From NCBI RefSeq assembly GCF_007855645.1, contig NZ_CP042262.1:372001-436000 (forward strand): a stretch of DNA of 64,000 nucleotides, read 5' to 3'. The notes beneath the pieces are model-generated. The model was not told the DNA's origin, did not search any database, and saw nothing but the letters and a program-made list of their open reading frames with translations. Positions 8,012-16,679 of the stretch are shown here, in pieces; the stretch's first letter is position 1; every line of letters starts with the position of its first letter. The stretch comes from Qingshengfaniella alkalisoli. Lineage in GTDB: Bacteria > Pseudomonadota > Alphaproteobacteria > Rhodobacterales > Rhodobacteraceae. Both the position numbers and the translations under genes were made by a program.

Positions 8012-8728
8012 TTACCCGACGGTTACGCCACCACAAACGAACAAGGTCTGCCCGGTGACGAACCCGGCATCGGGCGCGCAGAAAAACGAGACAGCGTTCG
8101 CGACGTCGTCTCCTGTGCCAAGACGCTTGACGGGTACACGCTCGATGATTTCCTGCGTGCGCGGCGCGTCTGGCGGATTGTTATTCCAAAAAGCATCCGT
8201 GGCAATCGGTCCGGGTGCAACGCAGTTTACGGTAATGCCATGTGCGCCCAGTTCCAGCGCCCATGTCCGTGCCATGGATTGCGCGGCCCCCTTGGTTGCG
8301 GAATAGAGCGAACGCAGTTCCTTGCCCTTCGTCACGCGGCTGGTGTTCATCACGATCCGACCACCATTTTGTGCCTTCATGATCGGCAGGAACGTCTGTG
8401 CACAGATGATCGATGGTCTGAAATTCACGTTCATCAGCCGGTCGACATCTGACACGTCGACGTCTTCCAAGGCAGCCGGCGCAACGATCCCGACATTATT
8501 GACAAGACAGGTGACCGGCTCCACCGCCGCCAGATTTTTGCAGACCGCGCGAAGTTCCGCTGCGTCACTCAGATCGACTTGCTCAAAGCGATCCACCTCG
8601 CAATCAGGTTCGTCAATGTCCAGCACGATGGTCCGGAAGCCGTCGGCGCGCAATCTGGTGGCAATCGCGGCGCCTATGCCGTGGCTGCCGCCAGTGACGA
8701 CCGCGGCCTGCCGGACGAATGCAGTCAC
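8012..8728 (-). CDS. Short-chain dehydrogenase/reductase (SDR)
   Basis: A classical SDR oxidoreductase of 238 residues using NAD(P). It has the cofactor glycine motif TGGSHGIG (12-19), an acidic residue after the second strand (VLDID) suggesting NAD preference, NNVG in place of the usual NNAG, a serine in MNTSRV, and the catalytic YSATK. The C-terminus GFVTGQTLFVCGG is typical. I used the GTG at 8728, which overlaps the upstream stop as GTGA and has GGGAGA 7 nt upstream. Substrate is unknown. It is the last gene of the minus-strand set with AtoE, YciI and the muconolactone-isomerase-like protein. Confidence 0.88.
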   Translation of the reverse strand: MTAFVRQAAVVTGGSHGIGAAIATRLRADGFRTIVLDIDEPDCEVDRFEQVDLSDAAELRAVCKNLAAVEPVTCLVNNVGIVAPAALEDVDVSDVDRLMNVNFRPSIICAQTFLPIMKAQNGGRIVMNTSRVTKGKELRSLYSATKGAAQSMARTWALELGAHGITVNCVAPGPIATDAFWNNNPPDAPRTQEIIERVPVKRLGTGDDVANAVSFFCAPDAGFVTGQTLFVCGGVTVG

Positions 8729-9015
8729 TGATCTCCCTCGTGGATCGACGAAGGGTGCCGGTTGAGCGGCGTGATCTTCATTTCCATGTATGGATAAAGC
8801 GGCAACCCGGTCAGAACTTCGTGGAGATGCTCGTTGTCCCGGCAGTCGAAGATGCTGATGTTCTCGTACTGCCCGGTCACCCGCCACAGATGTCGCCACA
8901 CACCGCTGCGCTGCAGATCCTGCGAGTACGCCTTTTCGCGCGCCTTGATCCCGGTCGCCGTCGTCTCGTCCATATCTTTCGGCAGCTTCACCGTCATGCT
9001 GATGTGGTAGAGCAT
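8725..9015 (-). CDS. Muconolactone delta-isomerase-like protein
   Basis: A 96-residue ferredoxin-like protein matching the muconolactone isomerase (CatC) family in length and pattern: MLYHISMTVKLP at the start, then WRHLWRVTGQYENISIFDC and the C-terminal LPLYPYMEMKITPLNRHP. CatC converts muconolactone to 3-oxoadipate enol-lactone, the substrate of the PcaD-like enzyme encoded at 7170. No catechol dioxygenase or muconate cycloisomerase is in the window, so it may act on a related lactone. It starts immediately after the YciI-family stop and overlaps the SDR gene by 4 bp. Confidence 0.82.
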   Translation of the reverse strand: MLYHISMTVKLPKDMDETTATGIKAREKAYSQDLQRSGVWRHLWRVTGQYENISIFDCRDNEHLHEVLTGLPLYPYMEMKITPLNRHPSSIHEGDQ

Positions 9016-9321
9016 TTAACCCTCGTTCAATGTGTTGCGTCTATCCAGATAGGCCTTGCGCCAGCGGGTCACGACAACGCGTGCAAAGAGGTTCCCTTTG
9101 AAGAAGGGATCCTGCTCAATGAATGATTGAGCCTGAGCGCGTCCATTTACGTCAAGCAGGTAAAGCCCGCCGCTTGCGCCCTCCCCTTCGTCGTCGAGCT
9201 TGGCCCCGCAAGCCAGAAGAAGCGACTTGTTCGCCTCAAGGTAATCAAGATGTTCCGGGCGAAGCTGGCTGCGCAATTCTGCGCAGCCCGGTTTGTCAAA
9301 GGTTTCAATCATCCAGGGCAT
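9016..9321 (-). CDS. YciI-family protein
   Basis: A 101-residue member of the YciI family, which shares the dimeric ferredoxin-like fold with muconolactone isomerase. Family features are the N-terminal MIETFDKPG strand, RPEHLDYLEANKSLLLACGA (with a conserved His), and SFIEQDPFFKGNLFARVVVTRWR, where Asp of the DPF motif is usual. Biochemical roles are poorly known; some members dehydrochlorinate or isomerise aromatic-pathway intermediates. It is sandwiched between the carrier gene and the CatC-like gene with no spacing, which supports a role in the same pathway. Confidence 0.85.
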   Translation of the reverse strand: MPWMIETFDKPGCAELRSQLRPEHLDYLEANKSLLLACGAKLDDEGEGASGGLYLLDVNGRAQAQSFIEQDPFFKGNLFARVVVTRWRKAYLDRRNTLNEG

Positions 9322-9331
9322 TTGTCTATTC

Positions 9332-10657
9332 CTATGCAGTCAGAAAGCCCCAGATGGCGATGGTCGACAGGAACACGGCCCCAAGATAAAACAGGATCAC
9401 CACCATGTAGCCCATCAGGTGTTTCAGTTTCAGACCGGAGATGGCCAGAGCGGGCAGCAGCCAGAATGGTTGCACCATGTTGGTCCACTGGTCGCCGATC
9501 TGTACAGCCAGTGCGGTCGCCGGAATGGATGCCCCGAGCCGCGCCGCAGCGTCCATCATGATCGGTCCCTGAATGACCCACTGGCCACCGCCGGACGGCA
9601 CGAAGATGTTGATCAGACCCGCCGAGAAGAAGGATGAAATCGGCAGCGTTTCAGCACTCGAGATCGATACGAACCAGTTCGAAAAGGTGACGATCAGTCC
9701 GGATCCGGCGAGAATCGCCAGTATCCCTGCGTAGAACGGGTACTGGATAATGATCCCGCTGACGACCTTAACGCCATCCTGAACTGCGGCCAGAAAGCGG
9801 CTGGGCGTCACGAACAATGTCATGCCCAGGAACAGGAAGAGCAGGTTCACGAAGTTCAGCGTGATGCCCCCGCCATCGACCAGGTAAAGTACGGCATAGA
9901 ACAGGCCGAACAGCCCCATACCAAGTCCGAGGACCGGCGAATGGTTCAGACGTTCGGCGAACGTGCGTTCTTCCGAATTGGTCTGGGCAATTGGCGTTTC
10001 CGGCTCAGGGTGTGCTTCGATGATACTTTCTGCCGATTTCGGGTGCAGCATCGCGTTGAAGAACGGCAGCGTCACCAGAAGAATCAGGTTCATCGTGATG
10101 ACGTATGGTGAAAATATCGTGTCAGCGAGCGGGATGATACCGATGGTATCTTCCATGAAATGCCCCGGCGTGTTCAGCAACAGCGGCACCGATCCTGACA
10201 GGCCGACACCGTACACCGCGAAACCTGAGTATCCTGCTGCGATAACCAGCGGGTAGTGCAGGCCGGGCACCTTGCGGCCCAGCTTCTGCGCGATCAGTGT
10301 ACCGATCACCAGGCCGAACCCCCAGTTCAACCAGCTGCCAACCCCGCCAAACAAGGTTGCGGCAATGACCGCGGCGCGCGGTGTCGTGATGCCTGCGACG
10401 ACTTTGTCCATCAGCTTGTCGACCGCCGGTGTGCGCGCGAGAATATATCCTGCCAGCAAGATAACGGTCATCTGCATGGTGAAGGCCAGCAGGTTCCAGA
10501 AGCCATCGCCCCAGTATCGGCTGACCTCGATGAATCCGACACCTTGCGACAGCATCGCGAAAACCGCAGTCAACGCAGTCAGAATGATTGCCACGACCAA
10601 TGGGTCCGGCATGTACCGGTTAACGATACGCGTGAAAAATTCGGCCAGTGCTTTCAA
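9332..10657 (-). CDS. atoE: Short-chain fatty acid transporter, AtoE family
   Basis: A polytopic inner-membrane carrier of 441 residues from the AtoE family, which imports short-chain fatty acids such as acetoacetate or butyrate. Diagnostic stretches are RYMPDPLVVAIILTALT near the N-terminus, FGGVGSWLNWGFGLVIG, FVPSGGGQWVIQGPIM near residue 360, and QIGDQWTNMVQPFWLLPALAI, with about 11-12 hydrophobic segments. The start is a TTG at 10657 preceded by GGGAGGAA. It leads the operon AtoE, YciI, CatC-like, SDR, divergent from the 3-hydroxyacyl-CoA dehydrogenase gene. Confidence 0.93.
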   Translation of the reverse strand: MKALAEFFTRIVNRYMPDPLVVAIILTALTAVFAMLSQGVGFIEVSRYWGDGFWNLLAFTMQMTVILLAGYILARTPAVDKLMDKVVAGITTPRAAVIAATLFGGVGSWLNWGFGLVIGTLIAQKLGRKVPGLHYPLVIAAGYSGFAVYGVGLSGSVPLLLNTPGHFMEDTIGIIPLADTIFSPYVITMNLILLVTLPFFNAMLHPKSAESIIEAHPEPETPIAQTNSEERTFAERLNHSPVLGLGMGLFGLFYAVLYLVDGGGITLNFVNLLFLFLGMTLFVTPSRFLAAVQDGVKVVSGIIIQYPFYAGILAILAGSGLIVTFSNWFVSISSAETLPISSFFSAGLINIFVPSGGGQWVIQGPIMMDAAARLGASIPATALAVQIGDQWTNMVQPFWLLPALAISGLKLKHLMGYMVVILFYLGAVFLSTIAIWGFLTA

Positions 10658-10708
10658 CAGTTCCTCCCATGGGGCCTCCCGCCCCGCTTTGAGTCAAACT
10701 AATTGGCA

Positions 10709-10736
10709 TTGCTGATCACTGATCTCGGGTTATAAT
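10709..10736 (+). promoter_or_regulatory. Candidate sigma-70 promoter for the 3-hydroxyacyl-CoA dehydrogenase gene
   Basis: A consensus -10 element TATAAT lies at 10731-10736, 28 bp before the ATG at 10765. A weak -35 TTGCTG is at 10709-10714 with a 16-bp spacer. The position within the divergent gap supports a real promoter. Confidence 0.5.
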
Positions 10737-10764
10737 GTCAACAGATAAATATGGAGGAGCACGC

Positions 10765-11700
10765 ATGGAGCGCATCGTTGTCATCGGCGCCGGAACCATG
10801 GGGCTGCGCATTTGCAGACATTTCATTCGCGCCTCGCACCCGGTGGCATTGGTCGATCCTTCGGCAGAAGCTTTGGAAAAGGCGCAGGAATTTTTCTCCG
10901 GCACCCATCATGGACCCAGCCTGCACTCATCCTTGCAGGATCTTCCGCAGCACTGGCGCGACGCAGGCATAATCATCGAAGCCGTGCCCGAGAATCTAGA
11001 CCTCAAGCGTAGGATCATTGCCGATCTCGAGCTGTATTTCGACGAATCCACAACCATCGCATCGAACACGTCAGGCCTGAGAACGGCCGAGCTTACGGCC
11101 GGGATGATCTACCCGGACAGGTTTGTCATCACGCATTTCTTTAACCCGGCCGATCTGATCCCTGCAGTGGAAGTTGTCCCTTCCGATGCCACCAGCACCG
11201 AGACCGTGGAACGTATCACCCGCATCTTGGAGACATCGGGCAAGAAGGTCGCGCGCCTGGCAGCGGACATTCCGGGTTTCATCGCCAACCGGCTTCAGCA
11301 CGCGATGCTGCGCGAATGTTTTCACCTGATCGATTCCGGTGTAGCGGACGCTGAAACCATTGATATCGTGACGCAATATTCACTGGGCGTGCGGCTGGCG
11401 CTCATCGGTCCGCTGCTACAACGCGATCTGAACGGACTTGATATTCATCTGAATATCGCAAGGTATCTCTATCCGGATCTAGACGCACACCAGGAACCTG
11501 CGACGTGCCTTGTAAAGAAGGTCGATAACGGGGACCTGGGGCGCAAGACCGGGCGCGGTTTCTATGAATGGGACGATGCGCAGCGAGAGAAAATCGAACG
11601 GATCGAGCATCTCCTGCCGACATTGGTGAACATGGCGTCCCTCTCGCAGGACGGTGAGAACGAAACAAATGAGGAGAATTCGCCATGCCAGAATGGGTAA
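10765..11700 (+). CDS. 3-hydroxyacyl-CoA dehydrogenase family protein
   Basis: A single-function NAD-dependent dehydrogenase of 311 residues. The Rossmann motif GAGTMG (8-13) is followed by VALVDPS with the NAD-selective Asp, AVPENLDLKRRI and SNTSGL. The catalytic HFFNPADLIPAVEVV places His near residue 134. The C-terminal 3HCDH domain begins at DIPGFIANRLQHAMLRE. Related enzymes oxidise 3-hydroxyacyl-CoA or hydroxy acids such as L-gulonate and carnitine, so the substrate is open. The ATG at 10765 has GGAGGAG 6 nt upstream; the ATG at 10735 lies in the promoter and was rejected. Confidence 0.9.
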   Translation: MERIVVIGAGTMGLRICRHFIRASHPVALVDPSAEALEKAQEFFSGTHHGPSLHSSLQDLPQHWRDAGIIIEAVPENLDLKRRIIADLELYFDESTTIASNTSGLRTAELTAGMIYPDRFVITHFFNPADLIPAVEVVPSDATSTETVERITRILETSGKKVARLAADIPGFIANRLQHAMLRECFHLIDSGVADAETIDIVTQYSLGVRLALIGPLLQRDLNGLDIHLNIARYLYPDLDAHQEPATCLVKKVDNGDLGRKTGRGFYEWDDAQREKIERIEHLLPTLVNMASLSQDGENETNEENSPCQNG

Positions 11701-12698
11701 ACCGCCCGGAAGGGTCGAACTGGGGTGACTTCGGGGCCGACGATCAGCTCGGCACGCTGAACTACATCGGAGCGGAACAACGACGTGCCGCGGCTGACGA
11801 GATCCGGGAAGGGCTCAGTTTCTGCCTGTCGCTTCCTCTTGATCTTCCCGGAAAGGTCGTGCTGAACCCGCGCCGCAAGCCGCCGCGCCTTGCGCCGACC
11901 TATCTTGGCGACACACCCTATATCAACTATCCGCTCAGCAACACGGACCCGGTTCTGAAAGACGTTCTGAGCGATGACCAGGTGGTGCTTTCGACGCAGT
12001 ATTCAACGCAATGGGACTCCCTTGCCCATGTCGGGGCACTTTTCGACGCGGATGGCGACGGTGTTCCCGAGCGGTGCTATTACAACGGGCATCGCGCAGA
12101 GGTAGACGTGCTCGGTGCCGAACCCAACAGTCAGCATGCGTCCTTTGCCAAGCGCTTGTCCGCATCCGAAATGGCAAAATCGCCCATACAAGGACGCGCC
12201 GTTCTCGTCGATTTCGTTCGGCATTTCGGCACCGATCGCGTCATCATTGGCCGCAAAGAGCTTGAGGAGGTCATCGCCGCACAGAGGCTCGAAATTCGCG
12301 AGGGTGACATCCTCATGCTGCGTTCGGGGTACGCGGAAGCCTTGTGGGATATGCAAGATGACCCGGATGCTGACCGTCTGGGCCAAACAGGCGCAGTACT
12401 GGACGGAACCGATACCGCGCTGCACCAATGGATCACCGATAGCAGGATCGCGGCTATCGCCGCTGACAACTACGCCGTCGAGAACCCGAACGCCGATCCA
12501 CATGCCTGCTGCTTGCGCTTGCCCCTGCACCATCATTGCCTGTTCAAGCTCGGGATGCCCTTGGCAGAGCTATGGTATTTCAGGGAGCTCGCCGAAGCCT
12601 TGGCCCGGAACAACAGAAGCGCCGTGTTTCTTACCGCGCCCGCACTCTATTTGCGGGGATCGATAGGCTCGCCGGTCACTCCGGTGGCGACGATCTAG
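11685..12698 (+). CDS. Cyclase-family metal hydrolase (kynurenine formamidase-like)
   Basis: A 337-residue protein of the cyclase family (PF04199), related to bacterial kynurenine formamidase and isatin hydrolase, which hydrolyse amide or lactam bonds at a divalent metal site. The metal motif, usually HxGTHxDxxxH, appears as QYSTQWDSLAHVG, so the first His is replaced while Asp and the last His are kept. The variant YSTQWDSLAH is common in the longer, about 330-residue subgroup. It overlaps the 3-hydroxyacyl-CoA dehydrogenase stop by 16 bp and has GAGGAG before its ATG, so the two are cotranslated. Substrate is unknown. Confidence 0.85.
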   Translation: MPEWVNRPEGSNWGDFGADDQLGTLNYIGAEQRRAAADEIREGLSFCLSLPLDLPGKVVLNPRRKPPRLAPTYLGDTPYINYPLSNTDPVLKDVLSDDQVVLSTQYSTQWDSLAHVGALFDADGDGVPERCYYNGHRAEVDVLGAEPNSQHASFAKRLSASEMAKSPIQGRAVLVDFVRHFGTDRVIIGRKELEEVIAAQRLEIREGDILMLRSGYAEALWDMQDDPDADRLGQTGAVLDGTDTALHQWITDSRIAAIAADNYAVENPNADPHACCLRLPLHHHCLFKLGMPLAELWYFRELAEALARNNRSAVFLTAPALYLRGSIGSPVTPVATI

Positions 12699-12828
12699 GC
12701 CGTCACACAAGCAGCACAGCTTGTCGGGTCAGATAGATCGCCAACAAGTTGTCAGGTTAACTCGCCGAGGTCGGCGTAAAGTGGACATGCCAGTGCGTGC
12801 GGCGCACGAGAAGGCATTACGCGCAACG

Positions 12829-12856
12829 GCGGATCGTATCCATAAAAACGATCCGC
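12829..12856. terminator. Hairpin in the gap after the cyclase gene
   Basis: GCGGATCGT (12829-12837) and ACGATCCGC (12848-12856) make a perfect 9-bp stem with a 10-nt loop in the 222-bp convergent gap 12699-12920. No U-tract follows on either strand, so termination is uncertain. The rest of the gap shows no gene. Confidence 0.4.
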
Positions 12857-12920
12857 TGCCTCCAAGATGGCCGAGCATTTCTCTCGGCATGTTAACCTTC
12901 AATCTGGCTCAAACGTAGCT

Positions 12921-13583
12921 TCATGCAGGCCAAACTGACTGCAACTTCTCACCTGACAATAGCCGATCTCTTGCGGCGGCCTCATTTGCGCCTAAAGCTT
13001 CTGCCGCATCTGCGACGGCCTTCGCATGCTCCTTGGGGATCACGACGACACCATCGACATCTGCAAAAACAATGTCTCCTGGTTTGATTGTGGTCTCGCC
13101 AATCTTAATAGGCACCTGTGAATATTTGGGTTCTTTCTTTCCTGTGACGCCGACGGGACTTGGGTGCGTGCCAAAAAGTGGATAACCCAATTCGCGAACC
13201 TGTGGCAGATCACGAACGGTCCCGTTCACGACTGTGCCGGCAAGCCCCTTCACTTTTGCGCCCGTGGACATCAGCTCACCGGAACAGGCACCATCCGCAC
13301 AGGATGCATCAACGACCATGATGCCGCCTTCCGGTGCATTGTCGATTGCATGGTGGTAGACGTCCTGAGGCTCGCCTTTCCGGTCACTCGGCTCAAAAAG
13401 CACAGTTACTGCTGGCCCGCAGATCACGTCACCATCTTTCAGCTTTCCAAATAAGGATATGCCCGGCAGATGCCCCCATAGCCCGAGACCCTCCATGCTG
13501 TCGTGGATATCCCCGGAGTACCATTTGCTGAGCCGTTTGATCGTGTCCCAGTCGGTATCGGAATAGTCGAATTTAGGATCCAT
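12921..13583 (-). CDS. RraA-family aldolase/decarboxylase
   Basis: A 220-residue member of the RraA-like family, which includes 4-hydroxy-4-methyl-2-oxoglutarate aldolase and oxaloacetate decarboxylase. Key segments are SGDIHDSMEGLG, GPAVTVLFEP, VVDASCADGACSGELMSTGAK, and GLAGTVVNGTVRDLPQV with the conserved Arg-Asp pair that binds substrate and metal. DIVFADVDGVVVIPKEHA is the usual C-terminal signature. I used the ATG at 13583, which has GAGGAAAA upstream and overlaps the GntR stop by 11 bp; an ATG at 13598 is the alternative. As the last gene of the tctCBA-SDR-gntR operon it probably cleaves or decarboxylates a 2-oxo acid from the imported carboxylate. Confidence 0.88.
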   Translation of the reverse strand: MDPKFDYSDTDWDTIKRLSKWYSGDIHDSMEGLGLWGHLPGISLFGKLKDGDVICGPAVTVLFEPSDRKGEPQDVYHHAIDNAPEGGIMVVDASCADGACSGELMSTGAKVKGLAGTVVNGTVRDLPQVRELGYPLFGTHPSPVGVTGKKEPKYSQVPIKIGETTIKPGDIVFADVDGVVVIPKEHAKAVADAAEALGANEAAARDRLLSGEKLQSVWPA

Positions 13584-14331
13584 CAGGATTTTCCTCATTG
13601 CGTGCGTTCAGGATAGCAACATGCAGATAGCCGCTGCTGTTTTCGATATGCCTGCGCATGACAGATCGTGCGTGATCAGGATCGCCGGCATGAATAGCGG
13701 TGAAAATTTCTTTGTGCTCTGCGTAAGCCTCCTCGAGAGACTTGACCGGAACACGACTGGTAACACGGATAACTTCCGTGATCAGATTGTGTAAATTGTC
13801 GTAGAGTACCGCGAGAATATCGTTTCCCGTGGATTTCACCAACGCCAGATGAAAGGCCGCATCATGGGTGGTGAACGAAGTGAAGTCTTCATTCCTCGCC
13901 GCGTCATGCATTGCCTCCAGGGACCGGCTCACATCCAAAGCGACCGGTGCCGAGTTTCCGGCAAGTATCCCGGCAACTTCGACTTCGATCATCCGCCGGA
14001 CATCCATCAACTGCACCAGATAATCTCTATCTTTGGCGAAAAGCTGTCGAACTGTGGTGGTCAATGTGCCAAGAAACTCACCAACGTCATTGCGAACGAC
14101 TCTGGTCCGTTCACCATGACGCCTTTGGAGCAGACCCTTGGTTTCGAGGATCTGGATGGCCTCCCGCACAGATCGGGTACTCACGCCATATTCTTTGGCA
14201 ATCTCACTCTCGGACGGCAGTCTCTCCCCTATAGCGATCTCACCAGATAGTATCCTTCCCTCAAGGTCGTCGGAAACAAACTGACGTAGGTTTTCGCGTG
14301 GAATAGCACGTGCCGTCCGAGGTTCTACCAT
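13573..14331 (-). CDS. GntR-family regulator, FCD (FadR-like) subgroup
   Basis: A 252-residue regulator with an N-terminal winged helix (DDLEGRILSGEIAIGERLPSE, KEYGVSTRSVREAIQILE, KGLLQRRHGERTRVV) and an all-helical FCD effector domain from about residue 95 (DVRRMIEVEVAGILAG, AFHLALVKSTGNDIL, EHKEIFTAIHAGDPDHA). FCD regulators usually bind carboxylates or sugar acids and repress their own cluster, which fits the tripartite carboxylate carrier here. It overlaps the SDR gene by 7 bp upstream and the RraA gene by 11 bp downstream. Its likely operator is the ATGAC/GTCAT repeat at 18202. Confidence 0.93.
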   Translation of the reverse strand: MVEPRTARAIPRENLRQFVSDDLEGRILSGEIAIGERLPSESEIAKEYGVSTRSVREAIQILETKGLLQRRHGERTRVVRNDVGEFLGTLTTTVRQLFAKDRDYLVQLMDVRRMIEVEVAGILAGNSAPVALDVSRSLEAMHDAARNEDFTSFTTHDAAFHLALVKSTGNDILAVLYDNLHNLITEVIRVTSRVPVKSLEEAYAEHKEIFTAIHAGDPDHARSVMRRHIENSSGYLHVAILNARNEENPDGS

Positions 14332-15143
14332 GCTGTGAAGCCTCCATCACACACAACGTTTGATCCCGTCATATAAGACGAAGCATCTGACGCAAGAAAG
14401 CGGATGACGCCGTTGAACTCGTCGATCTCTGCCTGACGACGCATTGGCACACGATCAAGGAACGCATCGATGAATTCCTTATCGAACGTGGCTGTCTTTA
14501 CGCCACCACAGGTAATGACGTTGGATCGGACGTTCTTCTCGGCCCAGTAGGTTGCAAGGTACCGGCTCATGTTCAGAAGGCCGGACTTTGACGCCGCGTA
14601 GGAGATCGCTTTCACAAACGGCTCGCCGTCGCGCTCCAGACGATATGCATAGAGCGCCTGATTAGGAGACACCATTCCATACATCGACCCGACATGAATG
14701 ATCGATCCGCGCCTCTCTTCGGCCATTTTTGTTCCGACCACCTGACTGGTCAGCATCACACCGGTCATGTTCGTTTTGATGATGTCGTCCCAGAATTCCT
14801 GCGGATAGTCTTCGAAAGGCGCATTCTGAGATGCAGGACCATCCGGCTTGGAGTCGATCCCTGCGTTATTGATGAGGATATGCGGCACACCCCAATCCTT
14901 GATGAGTTGATCGGTAGCCGCTTGAAGCTGATCCTTCTCGGTCACGCTCGCTTCGTAAACACGGATATTCTTTGCAGCCTCACCGAACTTTTCTTTCGTT
15001 TGCTCTTCAGAAAACGGACGACGACTGTAGATCGCCACTTTTGCGCCGGCTTCGGCGAGCGAGGTGCTGAACTGGGTGCCAAGCTGTCCTAAGCCTCCGG
15101 TCACAATCGCGATTTTGCCTTCGACGCTGAACGGATCTTTCAT
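14325..15143 (-). CDS. Short-chain dehydrogenase/reductase (SDR)
   Basis: A 272-residue SDR. It has TGGLGQLG as cofactor motif (about 15-22), Ser-Arg-Arg after the second strand (AIYSRRPFS) suggesting NADP preference, NNAGID (about 98), a catalytic Ser in HVGSMYG, and YAASK as the Tyr/Lys pair. A short insertion (YAYRLERDGEPFVKA) precedes the Tyr. The C-terminus MTGSNVVCDGGFTAW is standard. The start overlaps the tctA stop by 4 bp (ATGA). In this operon it probably oxidises a hydroxy acid that the TctCBA carrier imports. Confidence 0.9.
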   Translation of the reverse strand: MKDPFSVEGKIAIVTGGLGQLGTQFSTSLAEAGAKVAIYSRRPFSEEQTKEKFGEAAKNIRVYEASVTEKDQLQAATDQLIKDWGVPHILINNAGIDSKPDGPASQNAPFEDYPQEFWDDIIKTNMTGVMLTSQVVGTKMAEERRGSIIHVGSMYGMVSPNQALYAYRLERDGEPFVKAISYAASKSGLLNMSRYLATYWAEKNVRSNVITCGGVKTATFDKEFIDAFLDRVPMRRQAEIDEFNGVIRFLASDASSYMTGSNVVCDGGFTAW

Positions 15144-16675
15144 TTCTTGGCCTCGTAGTTTTCAGGATATGTGATTGATGAGGATTTCTGCTTGCTACTG
15201 CGTCGAATGACCCGCAGCAGTGGCAGCAAGAGTATTGTGCAGACAATGACACCTAAGACGGCAGCGATAGGCCTGCTGAAGAAGCCCAGTAGATTGCCGT
15301 CGGCAATCTGCATGGACATGATAAAGTTTCGTTCAAGAACCGGTCCCAGAACCAGCCCCAGGATGATGGGTGCAATCGGGAAGTCGTTCTCTTCGAGTAT
15401 GTAACCCGCAAGACCTGCAACCAGCATAATTCCAATGCCGAAAACTGTGTTATTGATCGCGTATGATCCAAGAATGCAGCAGATCAGGATAACTGGAACG
15501 ACAAATGAACGCGGGACCGACAGGATGTGCCTCGCTCCCTTGATGGCAACGTAGCCGATGACAAGAAGCAGCAAGTTCGCCAGGAAGAACGTCAGGATAA
15601 TGGCTGTCGGCATAGCCGGGTTTTCCACGAACAGCCGTGGCCCCGGATTCAAGCCCTTCATAAACAGAACGCCTACGGCTATCGCTGTCACGGCATCTCC
15701 GGGAATGCCGAAGACAAGTGCCGGTATCCAAGCGCTCGATAGACCCGCATTGTTTGACGAACTGGCCTCGATGAGACCCTCTTCATGTCCCTTGCCAAAC
15801 TTCTCCGGCGTCTTCGAGAACCGCAGGCTCATGCCATAGGCGATCCACGCGGCTACATCACCACCAACACCGGGCAAAGCGCCTACGCTGGTGCCAAGAG
15901 ACGCGCCGCGAATAAAGCTTAGAGGATACTTCTTGAGCAGCTTCCCCATGCCATGAAACGGACGAACCGATGATGTATCCGGGACCGGCGGAAAAGCCGC
16001 ATTCGCCGAGAACCCGCGAAGAACTTCTGCAAAAGCAAACATACCAATCATTACGGGGATGAAGCTGACACCACCCATGAGTTCAACGGATCCGAACGTG
16101 AACCTAGGCTGACCGCTTGTGATATCTAGCCCAACTGTCGCAATAAGAAGGCCTATCAGGAGTGATACAAATCCCTTCGCGGGATCCTTGCTACTAACCA
16201 TAGCCGAGGTCATCAGGCCGAGCATGGCAAGCCAGAAAAACTCGAAGCTAGAGAAGTTCAGGGCAATCTTCGCAAGCAGTGGGCCAACGATCAGGAGAAC
16301 CACCGCCCCTGTCAGGCCGCCTAAAGCAGAGAAAAATATACCTATGCTCAGTGCGGTTTCTGCTCGCCCGCTCATCGTCATCGCATACGCTTCATCGACA
16401 TACGCTGCAGATGCAGGCGTGCCCGGAATTCTCAGCAACGCGCCAGGAATATCGCCCGCCGTGATTGCCATTGCCGTCGTTGCAACAATCAATGAAATGG
16501 CGGGCACCGGATCGAGATAAAATGTCAGCGGCACAAGAAGTGCGGTTGCCATGGTTGCTGTCAGACCCGGGACGGCACCGATAAACAACCCGTAGACAGC
16601 GCCGCCCAATATGGCGAGTAGCACGGGCATCTGAAAAACTATGCCAAACGCCTCAATTAGTGCAGATGAACTCAT
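15140..16675 (-). CDS. tctA: Tripartite tricarboxylate transporter large permease TctA
   Basis: The large membrane subunit of a TTT importer, 511 residues with about 12 helices, driving secondary uptake of a carboxylate delivered by the TctC protein. Conserved sequences are GAVPGLTATMATALLVPLTF, GDIPGALLRIPGTPASAAYVDE (a hallmark loop), GTSVGALPGVGGDVAAWIAYG and ASSSNNAGLSSAWIPALVFGIPG. The ATG at 16675 sits 4 bp after the tctB stop; an extension upstream to 16774 would run into tctB and was rejected. It overlaps the SDR gene by 4 bp. Confidence 0.96.
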   Translation of the reverse strand: MSSSALIEAFGIVFQMPVLLAILGGAVYGLFIGAVPGLTATMATALLVPLTFYLDPVPAISLIVATTAMAITAGDIPGALLRIPGTPASAAYVDEAYAMTMSGRAETALSIGIFFSALGGLTGAVVLLIVGPLLAKIALNFSSFEFFWLAMLGLMTSAMVSSKDPAKGFVSLLIGLLIATVGLDITSGQPRFTFGSVELMGGVSFIPVMIGMFAFAEVLRGFSANAAFPPVPDTSSVRPFHGMGKLLKKYPLSFIRGASLGTSVGALPGVGGDVAAWIAYGMSLRFSKTPEKFGKGHEEGLIEASSSNNAGLSSAWIPALVFGIPGDAVTAIAVGVLFMKGLNPGPRLFVENPAMPTAIILTFFLANLLLLVIGYVAIKGARHILSVPRSFVVPVILICCILGSYAINNTVFGIGIMLVAGLAGYILEENDFPIAPIILGLVLGPVLERNFIMSMQIADGNLLGFFSRPIAAVLGVIVCTILLLPLLRVIRRSSKQKSSSITYPENYEAKK

Positions 16676-16679
16676 TGGA

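Noticed and set aside
12721-12918. Short plus-strand frame after the cyclase gene
   Set aside because: It spans a hairpin and lacks a ribosome site or similarity I can recognise.
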